Source: Nitrospira tepida
GTDB lineage: Bacteria; Nitrospirota; Nitrospiria; Nitrospirales; Nitrospiraceae
Length of the DNA stretch: 64,000 bases
Reading direction: 5' to 3'
Assembly: GCF_947241125.1 (NCBI RefSeq)
Contig: NZ_OX365700.1
Coordinates: 3,008,001-3,072,000, forward strand
Each line of letters starts with the position of its first letter. Positions within the stretch are counted from its first letter, which is position 1. The notes under the pieces are model-generated. The model searched no databases, was not told where the DNA came from, and saw only the letters and a program-made list of their open reading frames with translations. Shown piece by piece: positions 5,874-14,552 of the stretch. A program made the position numbers and the translations under genes.

Positions 5874-8390
5874 ATGCCTCGCACAGATCATAGACCCACG
5901 TGTTTCACTTTCAGTGAGGTGTTCACACTCTCCCTGGGTGGGCTTGTCTTGAGTACGGCGGTCCTCTCCTCGCCGGCATTCGGCAATCATGCCGTGCTTG
6001 CGCAAGACTGGACGGGAGCGAGACAGCAGGGAGACCGATCCTTGGTTCGATTGGTCAGCGATCGGGACCATCGCCATTCGTTGATCCGAAGACCATCCGC
6101 CAAAAGTTCGACCGGCACAGAGCGATCCACGGATACCCTCTCAGAGGAAACGAACACCGAGAAACGGTCAAAGACCTTGTTGAAACGGCCGAGTACGACA
6201 TCGACGCAGAAGACGAGACCGGTTGCTCCCTCCCAGGCGACCGTCACCACCTCGGCACCGACCGTGACAACGGTTCCGTCCTCGACGGTGTCGCCCGCTC
6301 CGACTCAGAGCACTACCACCACACAAACCCGCTCGATGCCATCATCGTCGATCTCGACTGTGGCTCCACGTTCCCTGCTGGGCAGCACGACCGGTGGGGT
6401 GACCGTCGGCACGGCCTCAACGACCACCACCACGACATCCCTGACGGCGGCGACGAGCACCACCACGTCCACATCTTCAACTGAGACCCCGAAAGGGAGC
6501 GGCCGGAAGTTTTCGCAGGTCCTGTCGCAATTCCCGGAGGTGGAGGAAGCGGTCAAGACAAAAGGCAAGGGGTCGAATGGTCCGCCCCAAACCCTCAATG
6601 TCTCGCCAACGGCGTTGGTCTTTTCAGCGACAGCCGGCTCGGGGAATCCGCCCAGCCAAGCCTTTTCCGTCTCGAAGAGCGGAGGTGGACCGCTCTCCTG
6701 GACCGCCAGCGAGAATGCCGCATGGCTTTCCTTGAGCAGCTCCTCAGGCGGCAATAATCAGACGGTCTCGGTTTCCGTCAATACCAGCGGACTCCCGGCC
6801 GGCATCTATTCCACTCCGATCACAGTCAGCGCCTCAGGGGCCTCAAACTCTCCCCAGACGGTACTGGTGTCTTTGGCCGTGAATGCTGCACAGGTGACCG
6901 TGCAGCCCAAGATCGGCTTGAGTCCCAGCAGCTTGGCCTTTACGGCAACACAGGGCGGGGCCAATCCGGCCAATCAAACCGTCGCCGTCACCAACACCGG
7001 CACCGGGACCCTCACCTGGACGGTCGCGGACAACGTCAACTGGTTGACCGCCACCCAGTCCGGCAGCTCTATCGTCGCAGGTGTGAACCTCTCCGGGCTG
7101 GCCGCCGGGACCTATAATGGCGCCATCACCGTAAGCGCCAGCGGCGCCACCAATACGCCACAGACGATCCCGGTCAGCTTGACCGTGGCCGCCGCACCCG
7201 TGGCTTCGCCGACAATCGCGCTGAGTCCGACGAGTTTGGCATTTAGCGGAACCCAAGGCGGGACCAACCCTGCCAGCAAGACCGTGACGGTCTCCAACAC
7301 CGGTGGCGGCACCCTGACTTGGACCGCCAGCGACAATGCCAACTGGTTGACCGCCACCCAGTCCGGCAGCTCCATCGTCGCAGGCGTGAACCTCTCCGGG
7401 TTGGCGGCCGGGACCTACAATGGCGCCATCACCGTGAGCGCGACCGGAGCCACCAACACACCGCAGACGATCCCGGTAACATTAACAGTCACGGCTGCAC
7501 CGGCCCCAGCGCCTACTCCCGCATCGAGCATCAGTGCGACCCCCGCTAGTATTTCGATCACGGTTCCAGCAGGAACCACCGCCGTTCAAGAGTTTACTTT
7601 CGATATCAACAGTTCCGGGGGAAGTACGGGTTGGTCCATTAATGATCCCGCCTATTGGATCCTTCGAGATCCTTCATCGGGAAGCACACCGTCCAAAATG
7701 CATGGTTATGTATACCCGGAGTTCTTTAAGACCGCCGGAACCTACAGCGCCACCTTCACAATTACTCCGTCCAGCTCCGCCATCACCCCTATTTCAGTTC
7801 CAGTCACATTGACTGTCACGGGGTCTCAGACTCAACCGACGCAACCGAGCATTGGATTGAGTCCCACGAGTCTCGCATTCACTGGAACACAAGGAGGAAG
7901 CAACCCGAGCAGCAAGACCATCACCGTCTCCAATACCGGCAGCGGGACCTTGAGCTGGACGGTCGCGGACAATGCAAACTGGCTCACCGCCACCCAATCC
8001 GGCAGTTCCATCGTGGCGGGTGTGAACCTCTCCGGGTTGGCGGCCGGCACCTATAACGGAGTTATCACCGTCTCGGCCACCGGGGCCACCAACACGCCGC
8101 AGACTATTCCAGTGGCGTTGACGGTGACTGCCTCCGGCTCAACAACAACAGGATCGGTCACGCTCACGTGGAACGCCAACACTGAACAGGATCTGGGCGG
8201 GTACAAGATCTATCGTGCAACCTCGTCCGGAGCCTACGGCGCCCCCATCGCCACGATCAACGGGAACGTGACCAGTTACGTGGCCAGCGGGCTGCCCACG
8301 GGGACGACCTATTTCTTCGTCGTCACCGCGTTCGACAACAGCGGCAATGAAAGCTCGTATTCCAACGAAGTGAGCAAGAGCCTGTACTGA
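5874..8390 (+). CDS. Secreted protein with four BACON-like repeats, one divergent beta domain and a C-terminal fibronectin III domain
   Basis: A signal sequence covers about residues 1-43, ending near AVLAQ. Residues 60-215 are a Ser/Thr-rich linker. BACON-like domains begin at about 240, 345, 446 and 658, each with LSPTSLAF, a TWT or SWT core, NWL and a final SLTV/ALTV strand. A divergent domain sits at 551-655. Residues 760-838 form a fibronectin III domain (VTLTWNANTEQDLGGYKIYR). Such proteins act outside the cell, often binding glycans or mucins; the precise role is unknown. Expression is probably set by the riboswitch upstream. The ATG follows AAGGAGG by eight bases. Three repeats are almost identical in DNA. 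There is no PEP-CTERM or LPXTG-like anchor. Confidence 0.88.
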   Translation: MPRTDHRPTCFTFSEVFTLSLGGLVLSTAVLSSPAFGNHAVLAQDWTGARQQGDRSLVRLVSDRDHRHSLIRRPSAKSSTGTERSTDTLSEETNTEKRSKTLLKRPSTTSTQKTRPVAPSQATVTTSAPTVTTVPSSTVSPAPTQSTTTTQTRSMPSSSISTVAPRSLLGSTTGGVTVGTASTTTTTTSLTAATSTTTSTSSTETPKGSGRKFSQVLSQFPEVEEAVKTKGKGSNGPPQTLNVSPTALVFSATAGSGNPPSQAFSVSKSGGGPLSWTASENAAWLSLSSSSGGNNQTVSVSVNTSGLPAGIYSTPITVSASGASNSPQTVLVSLAVNAAQVTVQPKIGLSPSSLAFTATQGGANPANQTVAVTNTGTGTLTWTVADNVNWLTATQSGSSIVAGVNLSGLAAGTYNGAITVSASGATNTPQTIPVSLTVAAAPVASPTIALSPTSLAFSGTQGGTNPASKTVTVSNTGGGTLTWTASDNANWLTATQSGSSIVAGVNLSGLAAGTYNGAITVSATGATNTPQTIPVTLTVTAAPAPAPTPASSISATPASISITVPAGTTAVQEFTFDINSSGGSTGWSINDPAYWILRDPSSGSTPSKMHGYVYPEFFKTAGTYSATFTITPSSSAITPISVPVTLTVTGSQTQPTQPSIGLSPTSLAFTGTQGGSNPSSKTITVSNTGSGTLSWTVADNANWLTATQSGSSIVAGVNLSGLAAGTYNGVITVSATGATNTPQTIPVALTVTASGSTTTGSVTLTWNANTEQDLGGYKIYRATSSGAYGAPIATINGNVTSYVASGLPTGTTYFFVVTAFDNSGNESSYSNEVSKSLY
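7041..8113 (+). repeat. Near-identical DNA repeats inside the BACON protein gene
   Basis: Segments of about 134 bases starting at 7041, 7344 and 7980 encode NWLTATQSGSSIVAGVNLSG and the following strand with only scattered, mostly silent differences. The first two units are about 303 bases apart (101 codons), the size of one domain. Recent duplication or gene conversion between domains is the likely cause. Confidence 0.8.
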
Positions 8391-8468
8391 TCGAGCACCA
8401 TCGAAGAAGAGACGCCGAACGAGCACAGACAGACCATCGGAACGACACGAACGGACAGGAGGAACTCA

Positions 8469-9326
8469 ATGAAACGGGTCATGTTTGCACTATTGTTGGC
8501 AATGGCAATCGCTCCGAGCGCCTGGGCGCAATCCTGGCCGAACGAACCTGCCGGCTCGACCGTGATAAACGACTATAACTGGAATAGCTGCCCTGGCGGG
8601 GGCTGGCAGCCAGCCTACGGCTGTGGCTCGATCAAGTCCGATTCGACGGCCCCGCATTCGCCAAACAGTGTCTTGAGCTTTACCTATAATCCATCAATCG
8701 GTGGGGGTGGGGGAGATCCGTACATTCAGGTGAACAACCTGAGCGAGTGGTATACGGGTTTCTGGGTCTGGATGGATCCCAATTTTGTGGGGACTGCTAG
8801 TCAGACCAACAAGATCGTCGCGTTCATCCAGTCCGACGGCAGTTATTTCTGGTTGGAAGCTGGGGCTTACTGCGACTATTGCTATGGTGGACCTTTTAAA
8901 CCTCACTGGGCACTTTCAACACGGCCTAATCAGCCATACCTCAACAACTGCCACTTGCCCGGTTATGGCGATTGCCCAGGCACATTATCTCTCCCTAGCC
9001 CGACTGGCACCACGATCACGAAAGGTGTTTGGCATCGCATGGAGGTGTATGCCAAAAAAAGTACATCCGACACCTCACGGGACGGAATTTTGCGCTGGTG
9101 GATGGATGGAGTACAGCAAGGTTATTTGACGAACGTTAATTTTGGCGGAGCACTGGCTATGATCAACTTCACACCTGCCTGGGCCCCGTTCAAGGAAGAA
9201 CACTGGACTCATCCATCTGAATGGCGATTCGATCACGTGAGAGTCAGCGCGCCGGGAGGAGGCGGAAGCGCCCCGAAGGGAGATACCACCCCCCCTTCAT
9301 CACCAGTGAATCTGCGTGCTCAGTAG
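8469..9326 (+). CDS. Secreted jelly-roll, polysaccharide-lyase-like protein
   Basis: A clean Sec signal peptide (MKRVMFALLLAMAIAPSAWA) precedes a beta-sandwich domain. The pattern SVLSFTYNPS, FWVWMDPNF, KGVWHRMEVYAKK, DGILRWWMDG and WRFDHVRVS is typical of concanavalin-like heparin-lyase or alginate-lyase relatives. I cannot name catalytic residues with confidence, so binding without cleavage is possible. The C-terminus stops at DTTPPSSPVNLRAQ, the usual first strand of a fibronectin III domain, as if such a domain had been lost. The gene starts after AGGAGG and follows the BACON protein by 78 bases, so it is probably co-transcribed under the same riboswitch. Confidence 0.75.
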   Translation: MKRVMFALLLAMAIAPSAWAQSWPNEPAGSTVINDYNWNSCPGGGWQPAYGCGSIKSDSTAPHSPNSVLSFTYNPSIGGGGGDPYIQVNNLSEWYTGFWVWMDPNFVGTASQTNKIVAFIQSDGSYFWLEAGAYCDYCYGGPFKPHWALSTRPNQPYLNNCHLPGYGDCPGTLSLPSPTGTTITKGVWHRMEVYAKKSTSDTSRDGILRWWMDGVQQGYLTNVNFGGALAMINFTPAWAPFKEEHWTHPSEWRFDHVRVSAPGGGGSAPKGDTTPPSSPVNLRAQ

Positions 9327-9359
9327 GGTCACGCCCTGCATAACAACATGCGAGATTCC

Positions 9360-10064
9360 CTAAGATGGCCTTCTGCAAAGAATAAGGTACTGGGCACCGA
9401 ATGGGTACCGCGAGACAAACGGTTCAAGCCATCTGAGAAACCGGAGCGCATGCGGGAAGAGAAATAAAAAGTCTGAATAGACTATCTCAAATCCAGCAGC
9501 CTGCACTGACACCCGCGACTCGCGGGGGGTAAGGGGAATGGCATCTCGATCAAACGGAATCCGGCTCATCACATAGCGCGTGCCCGGATTCCATGGATTA
9601 TTTTCCCAAAGAGCAAACAGTCCTCCAGCCCGCAAGCACCGATAGACATAGTCGAGCGCTTGAGGCCGCTCGGACGGTGCAATATGATGAAAGACTCCAT
9701 TTGAATAGACCAAGTCCACGTCTGCGTTTGGCCTATACTCGTTCATGTGGAAGAAGCGTGAGCAGTCGCTCCCGTACTTCCTTCGGCCAAGAGCCACCAT
9801 ACGGGAGGAGGTATCCACGCCGATAGTCTCTCTGGCTCCGAGATACTTTAAAATCAACTCTGACGCAGAGCCATCACCACAACCAAAATCAAGAACCCTA
9901 TCTGAACGTTCCCTTAATTCATCCAACCGCCCTCTTAGCCACTGAATTCGTCCGGTTGCAAAATACTCCTTGTTCTCTCCCGCCACCGATAAACCTTCAG
10001 CCAGCGCTCGGTCATAGTCCTCGCTATAGTCGTCGAAGTCCTCTTTGCGCGGATCAGTGTGCAT
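9360..10064 (-). CDS. Class I SAM-dependent methyltransferase
   Basis: The protein has the SAM-binding motif VLDFGCGDGSASELIL, an acidic strand-2 end (IGVDTS), and VDLVYSNGVFHHI with a post-loop GGLFALWENN. Length is 234 residues, normal for the fold. The start at 10064 overlaps the stop of the upstream glycosyltransferase as TAATG, so the two are translationally coupled; the open frame extends farther upstream only inside that gene. The acceptor is unknown, a sugar or lipid-linked intermediate being likely from context. It ends 33 bases from the convergent lyase-like gene. Confidence 0.82.
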   Translation of the reverse strand: MHTDPRKEDFDDYSEDYDRALAEGLSVAGENKEYFATGRIQWLRGRLDELRERSDRVLDFGCGDGSASELILKYLGARETIGVDTSSRMVALGRRKYGSDCSRFFHMNEYRPNADVDLVYSNGVFHHIAPSERPQALDYVYRCLRAGGLFALWENNPWNPGTRYVMSRIPFDRDAIPLTPRESRVSVQAAGFEIVYSDFLFLFPHALRFLRWLEPFVSRYPFGAQYLILCRRPS

Positions 10065-11275
10065 TATCTTCTCCGCATACCCAGAATGCTGACAAAGAAG
10101 CTCGACAGAATAGTCTGAAACCCGAGGGCTACAAGCGTCGAGCCAGGCACAACCATTCGCATCGTTTTCGCGTAATCCAGACTTCCAAAACCGACTATCC
10201 TCCATTCGTTGATTGCTGCCAATAGCAGCCCTACTCCAAGCAACAGGGCGCCCGACGCCAGGATAAGCCCTCGTTCAAGCGTTGCGACTTGAAAGAAACG
10301 ATTAAGCCGGGGATCCTCTGGGAGCAGTCCCTCGCTGATCGCAAAGGTCTTCGAGAACAACGCGAACCAGATCGACTGAGCGCCACAGATGATGGCAAGA
10401 CTCGCAAAGAGCAGGGTATGGGCATCAAAAGTCACCCCCTGTATCCTCACTCCTGGCATCGCCAATCCATATCCCACAAGCCCGAGCACGATGAGCGCAA
10501 GCCCCGGAACGAAGAAGAGCCACCGCGGGCTATAGATTAAGAAGAAGCGGAGAGTCCTCCACCCGTCGCGAAACGTCTTGAGATGGGGGGGATGCGACTT
10601 GCGGCCATCCGGGTGCAGTGTAATGGGAACTTCGGCAATCTTCTCTCCGTACAGACTGGCCTTGATGATCATTTCCGTGGCAAATTCCATCCCTGTACAG
10701 CGCAAATTCAACCGTTCATAGAGTTCCTTCGAAAACCCCCGCAATCCGCAATAGACGTCGTGAATCGGCGATGAAAACCAGGATTTGGCCATCAACGTAA
10801 ACATCGGATTGCCCCACCATCGATGCAGAAAGGGCATCGCGCCCTTTGCGATTGTGCCTCCGCCCCAGGGGAGTCGACATCCCTGTACCAGAACATACCC
10901 CTGCCTGAGTTTCTCGACGAATTTGGGGACCTCAAGGAAGTCATAGCTGTCGTCGGCATCTCCCATAATGACGTATTTGCCGCGGGCAGCCGCAATGCCT
11001 CCCATCAACGCGTTGCCGTAACCTTTGGCAGACACAGGAACCAACCGCGCCCCCATGGCCAAGGCGATGGCTTGGGATCCATCCGTGCTGCCATTATCAG
11101 CCACAATCACTTCACCGACGATCCCGCTGTCTCGCAGTGCCCGCTGAGCTTTCTTCACGCATGTTTCAAGGGTGTCTGCCTCATTCAGACAAGGCATGAC
11201 AATCGTGACTTCAATCTGAGCGGCGGTTTCCACCAGAGTATGTTCCGTTTCAACAGGTTGCTCTTGTCGTTTCAT
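10064..11275 (-). CDS. Membrane-anchored family 2 glycosyltransferase (dolichyl-phosphate-sugar synthase-like)
   Basis: An N-terminal GT-A domain shows VTIVMPCLNEADTLETCV, VIVADNGSTDGS, and GDADDSYDF as the metal-binding DXD-like site. CGLRGF and GMEFATEMI are typical of DPM/GtrB-like enzymes. The C-terminal third contains about four membrane helices. It probably moves a sugar from a nucleotide donor to polyprenyl phosphate. The ATG at 11275 is chosen because GGAGG lies five bases upstream, rather than the GTG at 11287. The GT39 gene next to it could use the lipid-linked sugar made here. Confidence 0.87.
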   Translation of the reverse strand: MKRQEQPVETEHTLVETAAQIEVTIVMPCLNEADTLETCVKKAQRALRDSGIVGEVIVADNGSTDGSQAIALAMGARLVPVSAKGYGNALMGGIAAARGKYVIMGDADDSYDFLEVPKFVEKLRQGYVLVQGCRLPWGGGTIAKGAMPFLHRWWGNPMFTLMAKSWFSSPIHDVYCGLRGFSKELYERLNLRCTGMEFATEMIIKASLYGEKIAEVPITLHPDGRKSHPPHLKTFRDGWRTLRFFLIYSPRWLFFVPGLALIVLGLVGYGLAMPGVRIQGVTFDAHTLLFASLAIICGAQSIWFALFSKTFAISEGLLPEDPRLNRFFQVATLERGLILASGALLLGVGLLLAAINEWRIVGFGSLDYAKTMRMVVPGSTLVALGFQTILSSFFVSILGMRRR

Positions 11276-11375
11276 GCGAGCCTCCACCAGTCTTCACCCA
11301 CAGGTTACATCCCACTCAGAGATCGGCACCTATTATCCTTTTTACAGGGCTCACCAACCGTGACCAATCTCGCCC

Positions 11376-12626
11376 TTAGCGCTCAGGATGAGAATCAAGG
11401 GACGGTTGCTTGGAAGTCGCTGATAGCAACGTTTCGGGAAATCTTTGAACGAAGCCGATCTGATTGGCCCATCCTAAAGCCCCGAACGATGCCAATCCAA
11501 TGACATAGGGCATGACCGGCATCATGTAGCGGAATAACGGGAGACTGGCCCAATGGAGCAACGCGTAATACCCGATGACAAACAGGGGGATCAGTACGAG
11601 ATACTGCTGCGTTCTCAGCGCAATGACTAACCCCACACAGGCGAGAAGATAGAGCGGCAGGTTTCCGCCGAGCGTCCATTGATGGTTGTCTCCGGATTCG
11701 GTTGCATACCACAGCCTGAAAAACTTCGCGATATTGAATGTGACAAAACCTATCGGATCCGCCTGTAGATGACGCAGATGTTCGGTTATGCCTGCGTTTC
11801 TCCAATATCTATCGACTTCGGAGGGCTTGATTCCCTGAGGAGGAGGATACTTCTCATTCATTTCCGTCTTTCCAGGAATCGTCAGGTACGTCTCGTTCGA
11901 TCCCATCAGGATGACAATGCCTCCGGCGGTGGCCACAGGGATCACGTCATCGAGCACTACGAGATTCCTTACTGTCCACGGTGAGATGACAAGCACAAAA
12001 CCAGCAAGACAGACCATGTAAGAGATCAAGACTTGCTTTCCACCCCTGATAAGAAATACCAACACAAAGACAAGGAGAAATGGAAGGAACTGTGTGGCCC
12101 CGCGAGTTAAGGTCGCTAAACCCAACACAATGCCAGCGGCGGCAAAGTACCTCAGATCCTGTAAGCGCACGGCATAGATAACCAGAAGAACAAACCCCGC
12201 TAACAAGCAAGTGACCAGCGGTTCGGCGGCAATCGAGATTGCCAGATAGATGGCGAATGGATACACGGCCAGGACGGCAGCAGCCAAAAGGCCCGTTCGC
12301 GCATTAAAAATTTCCCGCATGATCAAGAACACTAAGATCACCGTGACCGAGTCAACCATGACCTGCACGATTTTCACAGGCCCAAGATCCTCCCCGAAGA
12401 TGGATTGCAAAAATGCAATGAACATCCCGTAGAGAGGAGGAGCGTAGATCGGATACGAGGGGTCCCGAAAGCCTTCTCCATGGAGGAGCTTGTGAGCCCC
12501 GGCCAAATAGGCGGCCTGCGCGCTATCGTCAATCGGAGGAGCGGGGACGATCCACAGCGCCGCCAATCGAACGATCACCGCCACTAGGAACAACCATGCT
12601 ATAGTTCCTTTCTCAGTATTGTGCAT
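11376..12626 (-). CDS. Integral membrane glycosyltransferase, GT39 (PMT/ArnT) type
   Basis: This 416-residue protein has many hydrophobic helices. Its first periplasmic loop is acidic and bears PAPPIDDSAQAAYLAGAHKL, matching the Asp-containing loop 1 of PMT/ArnT-like transferases. It would transfer sugar from polyprenyl phosphate to an acceptor on the periplasmic side. The neighbouring GT2 enzyme is a plausible producer of the donor. The gene begins with ATG after a weak GAGGCG site. The acceptor is unknown. Confidence 0.82.
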   Translation of the reverse strand: MHNTEKGTIAWLFLVAVIVRLAALWIVPAPPIDDSAQAAYLAGAHKLLHGEGFRDPSYPIYAPPLYGMFIAFLQSIFGEDLGPVKIVQVMVDSVTVILVFLIMREIFNARTGLLAAAVLAVYPFAIYLAISIAAEPLVTCLLAGFVLLVIYAVRLQDLRYFAAAGIVLGLATLTRGATQFLPFLLVFVLVFLIRGGKQVLISYMVCLAGFVLVISPWTVRNLVVLDDVIPVATAGGIVILMGSNETYLTIPGKTEMNEKYPPPQGIKPSEVDRYWRNAGITEHLRHLQADPIGFVTFNIAKFFRLWYATESGDNHQWTLGGNLPLYLLACVGLVIALRTQQYLVLIPLFVIGYYALLHWASLPLFRYMMPVMPYVIGLASFGALGWANQIGFVQRFPETLLSATSKQPSLDSHPER

Positions 12627-12644
12627 TCATCGCCTCGCTTCGTC

Positions 12645-14543
12645 TCACCGATTCACGTACAACCCATGCCACACCATGAAGACCAACAGGGTCCAGATCT
12701 TTATTTCATGGTTGTGCGTTTGGCGATCATGCTGATCCAATAGCGTTTCGACGGCGGCCGCATCAAAGTATCCTGCCCTCGAAATTGCAGCAACAGAGAG
12801 ATGGTCTCGAACAAAATCCCGCAGCGGTCCCCGCAGCCAGTCGCTCAGCGGAATTGAGAACCCCTGTTTTCTACGTCCCAAGATGTGTTTCGGAATGATG
12901 CCGTCCAGGGCCTGGATCAACACATACTTCTTCGTCATGCCATGCAACTTGTACTTGGCCGGAATCCCCGCCGCAAACTCGACGACCTTGTGATCCAAAA
13001 ACGGCACCCGCACCTCGAGCGAATGCCACATGCTCAGCCGATCAGTCTTCCGCAACTCATCATCCGGGAGATAGGTGTGCAGGTCCGCGCGAAGCATCCA
13101 CTCCAACGGATCGTCGGACGCCGGCACCTGGTCCATCGCCAGCGGGGTCGCCTGATGCCTCTCTCGCTTGAGACAGTTCAGCACCTCTTTGTTGAAGAGT
13201 TGGGTCTTCTCATCCTCATCAAACGCCGCCAGGAACCGCTGATACCGCTCAGGCAATGGAAGGTCTACCCCTTGAGTAAACCGCTTCAGCCGATCGACCC
13301 AGGGGCCCGCAGCCCGGAACTCGGGAAGCCTATTGATGAGGGGACTCAGCAGGCCCTGCCGCACAGCGCGCGGAATGTGCCGGTACCGTTCCGCCGCCAA
13401 GGCCCCACGATACCGCTCATAGCCCGCGAAGAGCTCATCGCCGCCCGTACCTGACAAGGCGACGGTCACATATTTCCGCGCGGCTTCGGCAATCATGTAA
13501 TTGGGAATGGCCGATGAATCGGCGAAGGGTTCGTCAAACGACTGCATGATCGCCGGCAACATGTCTCCAACCTGCCGTTGCGGGTCTTCATAGACATATT
13601 CGGAATGGTCGGTGCCGTACTGAGTGGCAATGGTCCTTGCAAAGGGCCGTTCATCGACCCCCACCTGCCCGTCCTCGAATCCGATCGTAAAGGTCTTCAC
13701 CTTGCCCTGCCCAGCCCGAGACATCAGCGCGACGATCGCGCTGGAATCGATGCCGCCGCTAAGGAACGCCCCCAGCGGAACCTCGCTGACCAGATGGAGC
13801 CGGACCGCTTCCTCAAGTTCGTGCAGCAGCCCCTCGGCATAGTAGTCGAGCGACCGGGGTTCGCCGGATGGCGGCTTGAGTTGCCAGTACCGCTTGACGT
13901 GAAAGGATCCGTCGCTCCACAGGCCGATGTGGGCCGGCGGCAACTCGCGAATGCCTTCATAGATCGTCTGCGGACCAGGCACGTATTTGAACGTCAGATA
14001 ATCCGAGAGAGCTGGCAGGTTGATGCTCCGTTCCAGTCCTTCAATGGCGAGCAGGCATTTGAGTTCCGAACCGAAGTACAGCGCCCCCTTATGCTGCCAG
14101 TAATAGCAGGGTTTGATGCCCAAACGGTCCCGTCCCAGCAAGAGTTTCTTCTGCCGATCATCCCAGATCGCAAACGTGAACATGCCCCGCAGATGGGAGA
14201 CCAGTTCCTCCCCAAAATCCTCGTAGAGATGGACGAGGCATTCGGTATCCGAGGCCGTGAGCAGCCGGTGGCCCCGCTTCTCAAGATCACGGCGTAGCTC
14301 CCGGTAGTTGTAGATCTCTCCGTTGAAGACCACCCAGACCGTCTTGTCCTCATTGTGAATCGGCTGCTTGCCGGCATGCAGATCGATAATCGAGAGGCGG
14401 CGCATCCCCAACCCGATCCGATCTCCGAAATAGAACCCGTCGTCGTCCGGGCCGCGCCGCGTGATCAATCCGCACATCCGGCGGACCAGCGATTGATCGA
14501 CCCCTTCCACCTTCGGTTGTACAGATCCGACAATACCGCACAT
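12645..14543 (-). CDS. asnB: Glutamine-dependent asparagine synthase-like amidotransferase
   Basis: The N-terminal Ntn glutaminase domain starts MCGIVGSV with Cys2 as nucleophile, followed by RRGPDDDG and FNGEIYNYREL. The synthetase domain has the pyrophosphatase loop LSGGIDSSA and SGTGGDELFAGY. At 632 residues it has normal length. In polysaccharide loci, including exosortase-associated ones, this family is thought to amidate uronic acids or other carboxylates instead of making free asparagine; that is the likely role here. It sits in a minus-strand run with GT2, GT4 and GT39 genes, nine bases from the gene upstream. Confidence 0.88.
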   Translation of the reverse strand: MCGIVGSVQPKVEGVDQSLVRRMCGLITRRGPDDDGFYFGDRIGLGMRRLSIIDLHAGKQPIHNEDKTVWVVFNGEIYNYRELRRDLEKRGHRLLTASDTECLVHLYEDFGEELVSHLRGMFTFAIWDDRQKKLLLGRDRLGIKPCYYWQHKGALYFGSELKCLLAIEGLERSINLPALSDYLTFKYVPGPQTIYEGIRELPPAHIGLWSDGSFHVKRYWQLKPPSGEPRSLDYYAEGLLHELEEAVRLHLVSEVPLGAFLSGGIDSSAIVALMSRAGQGKVKTFTIGFEDGQVGVDERPFARTIATQYGTDHSEYVYEDPQRQVGDMLPAIMQSFDEPFADSSAIPNYMIAEAARKYVTVALSGTGGDELFAGYERYRGALAAERYRHIPRAVRQGLLSPLINRLPEFRAAGPWVDRLKRFTQGVDLPLPERYQRFLAAFDEDEKTQLFNKEVLNCLKRERHQATPLAMDQVPASDDPLEWMLRADLHTYLPDDELRKTDRLSMWHSLEVRVPFLDHKVVEFAAGIPAKYKLHGMTKKYVLIQALDGIIPKHILGRRKQGFSIPLSDWLRGPLRDFVRDHLSVAAISRAGYFDAAAVETLLDQHDRQTHNHEIKIWTLLVFMVWHGLYVNR

Positions 14544-14552
14544 GGTCCAGCC

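Noticed and set aside
9327-9359. Bidirectional terminator between convergent genes
   Set aside because: Only very short stems (AGGG/CCCT and GCAT/ATGC) can be drawn, without flanking T or A tracts.
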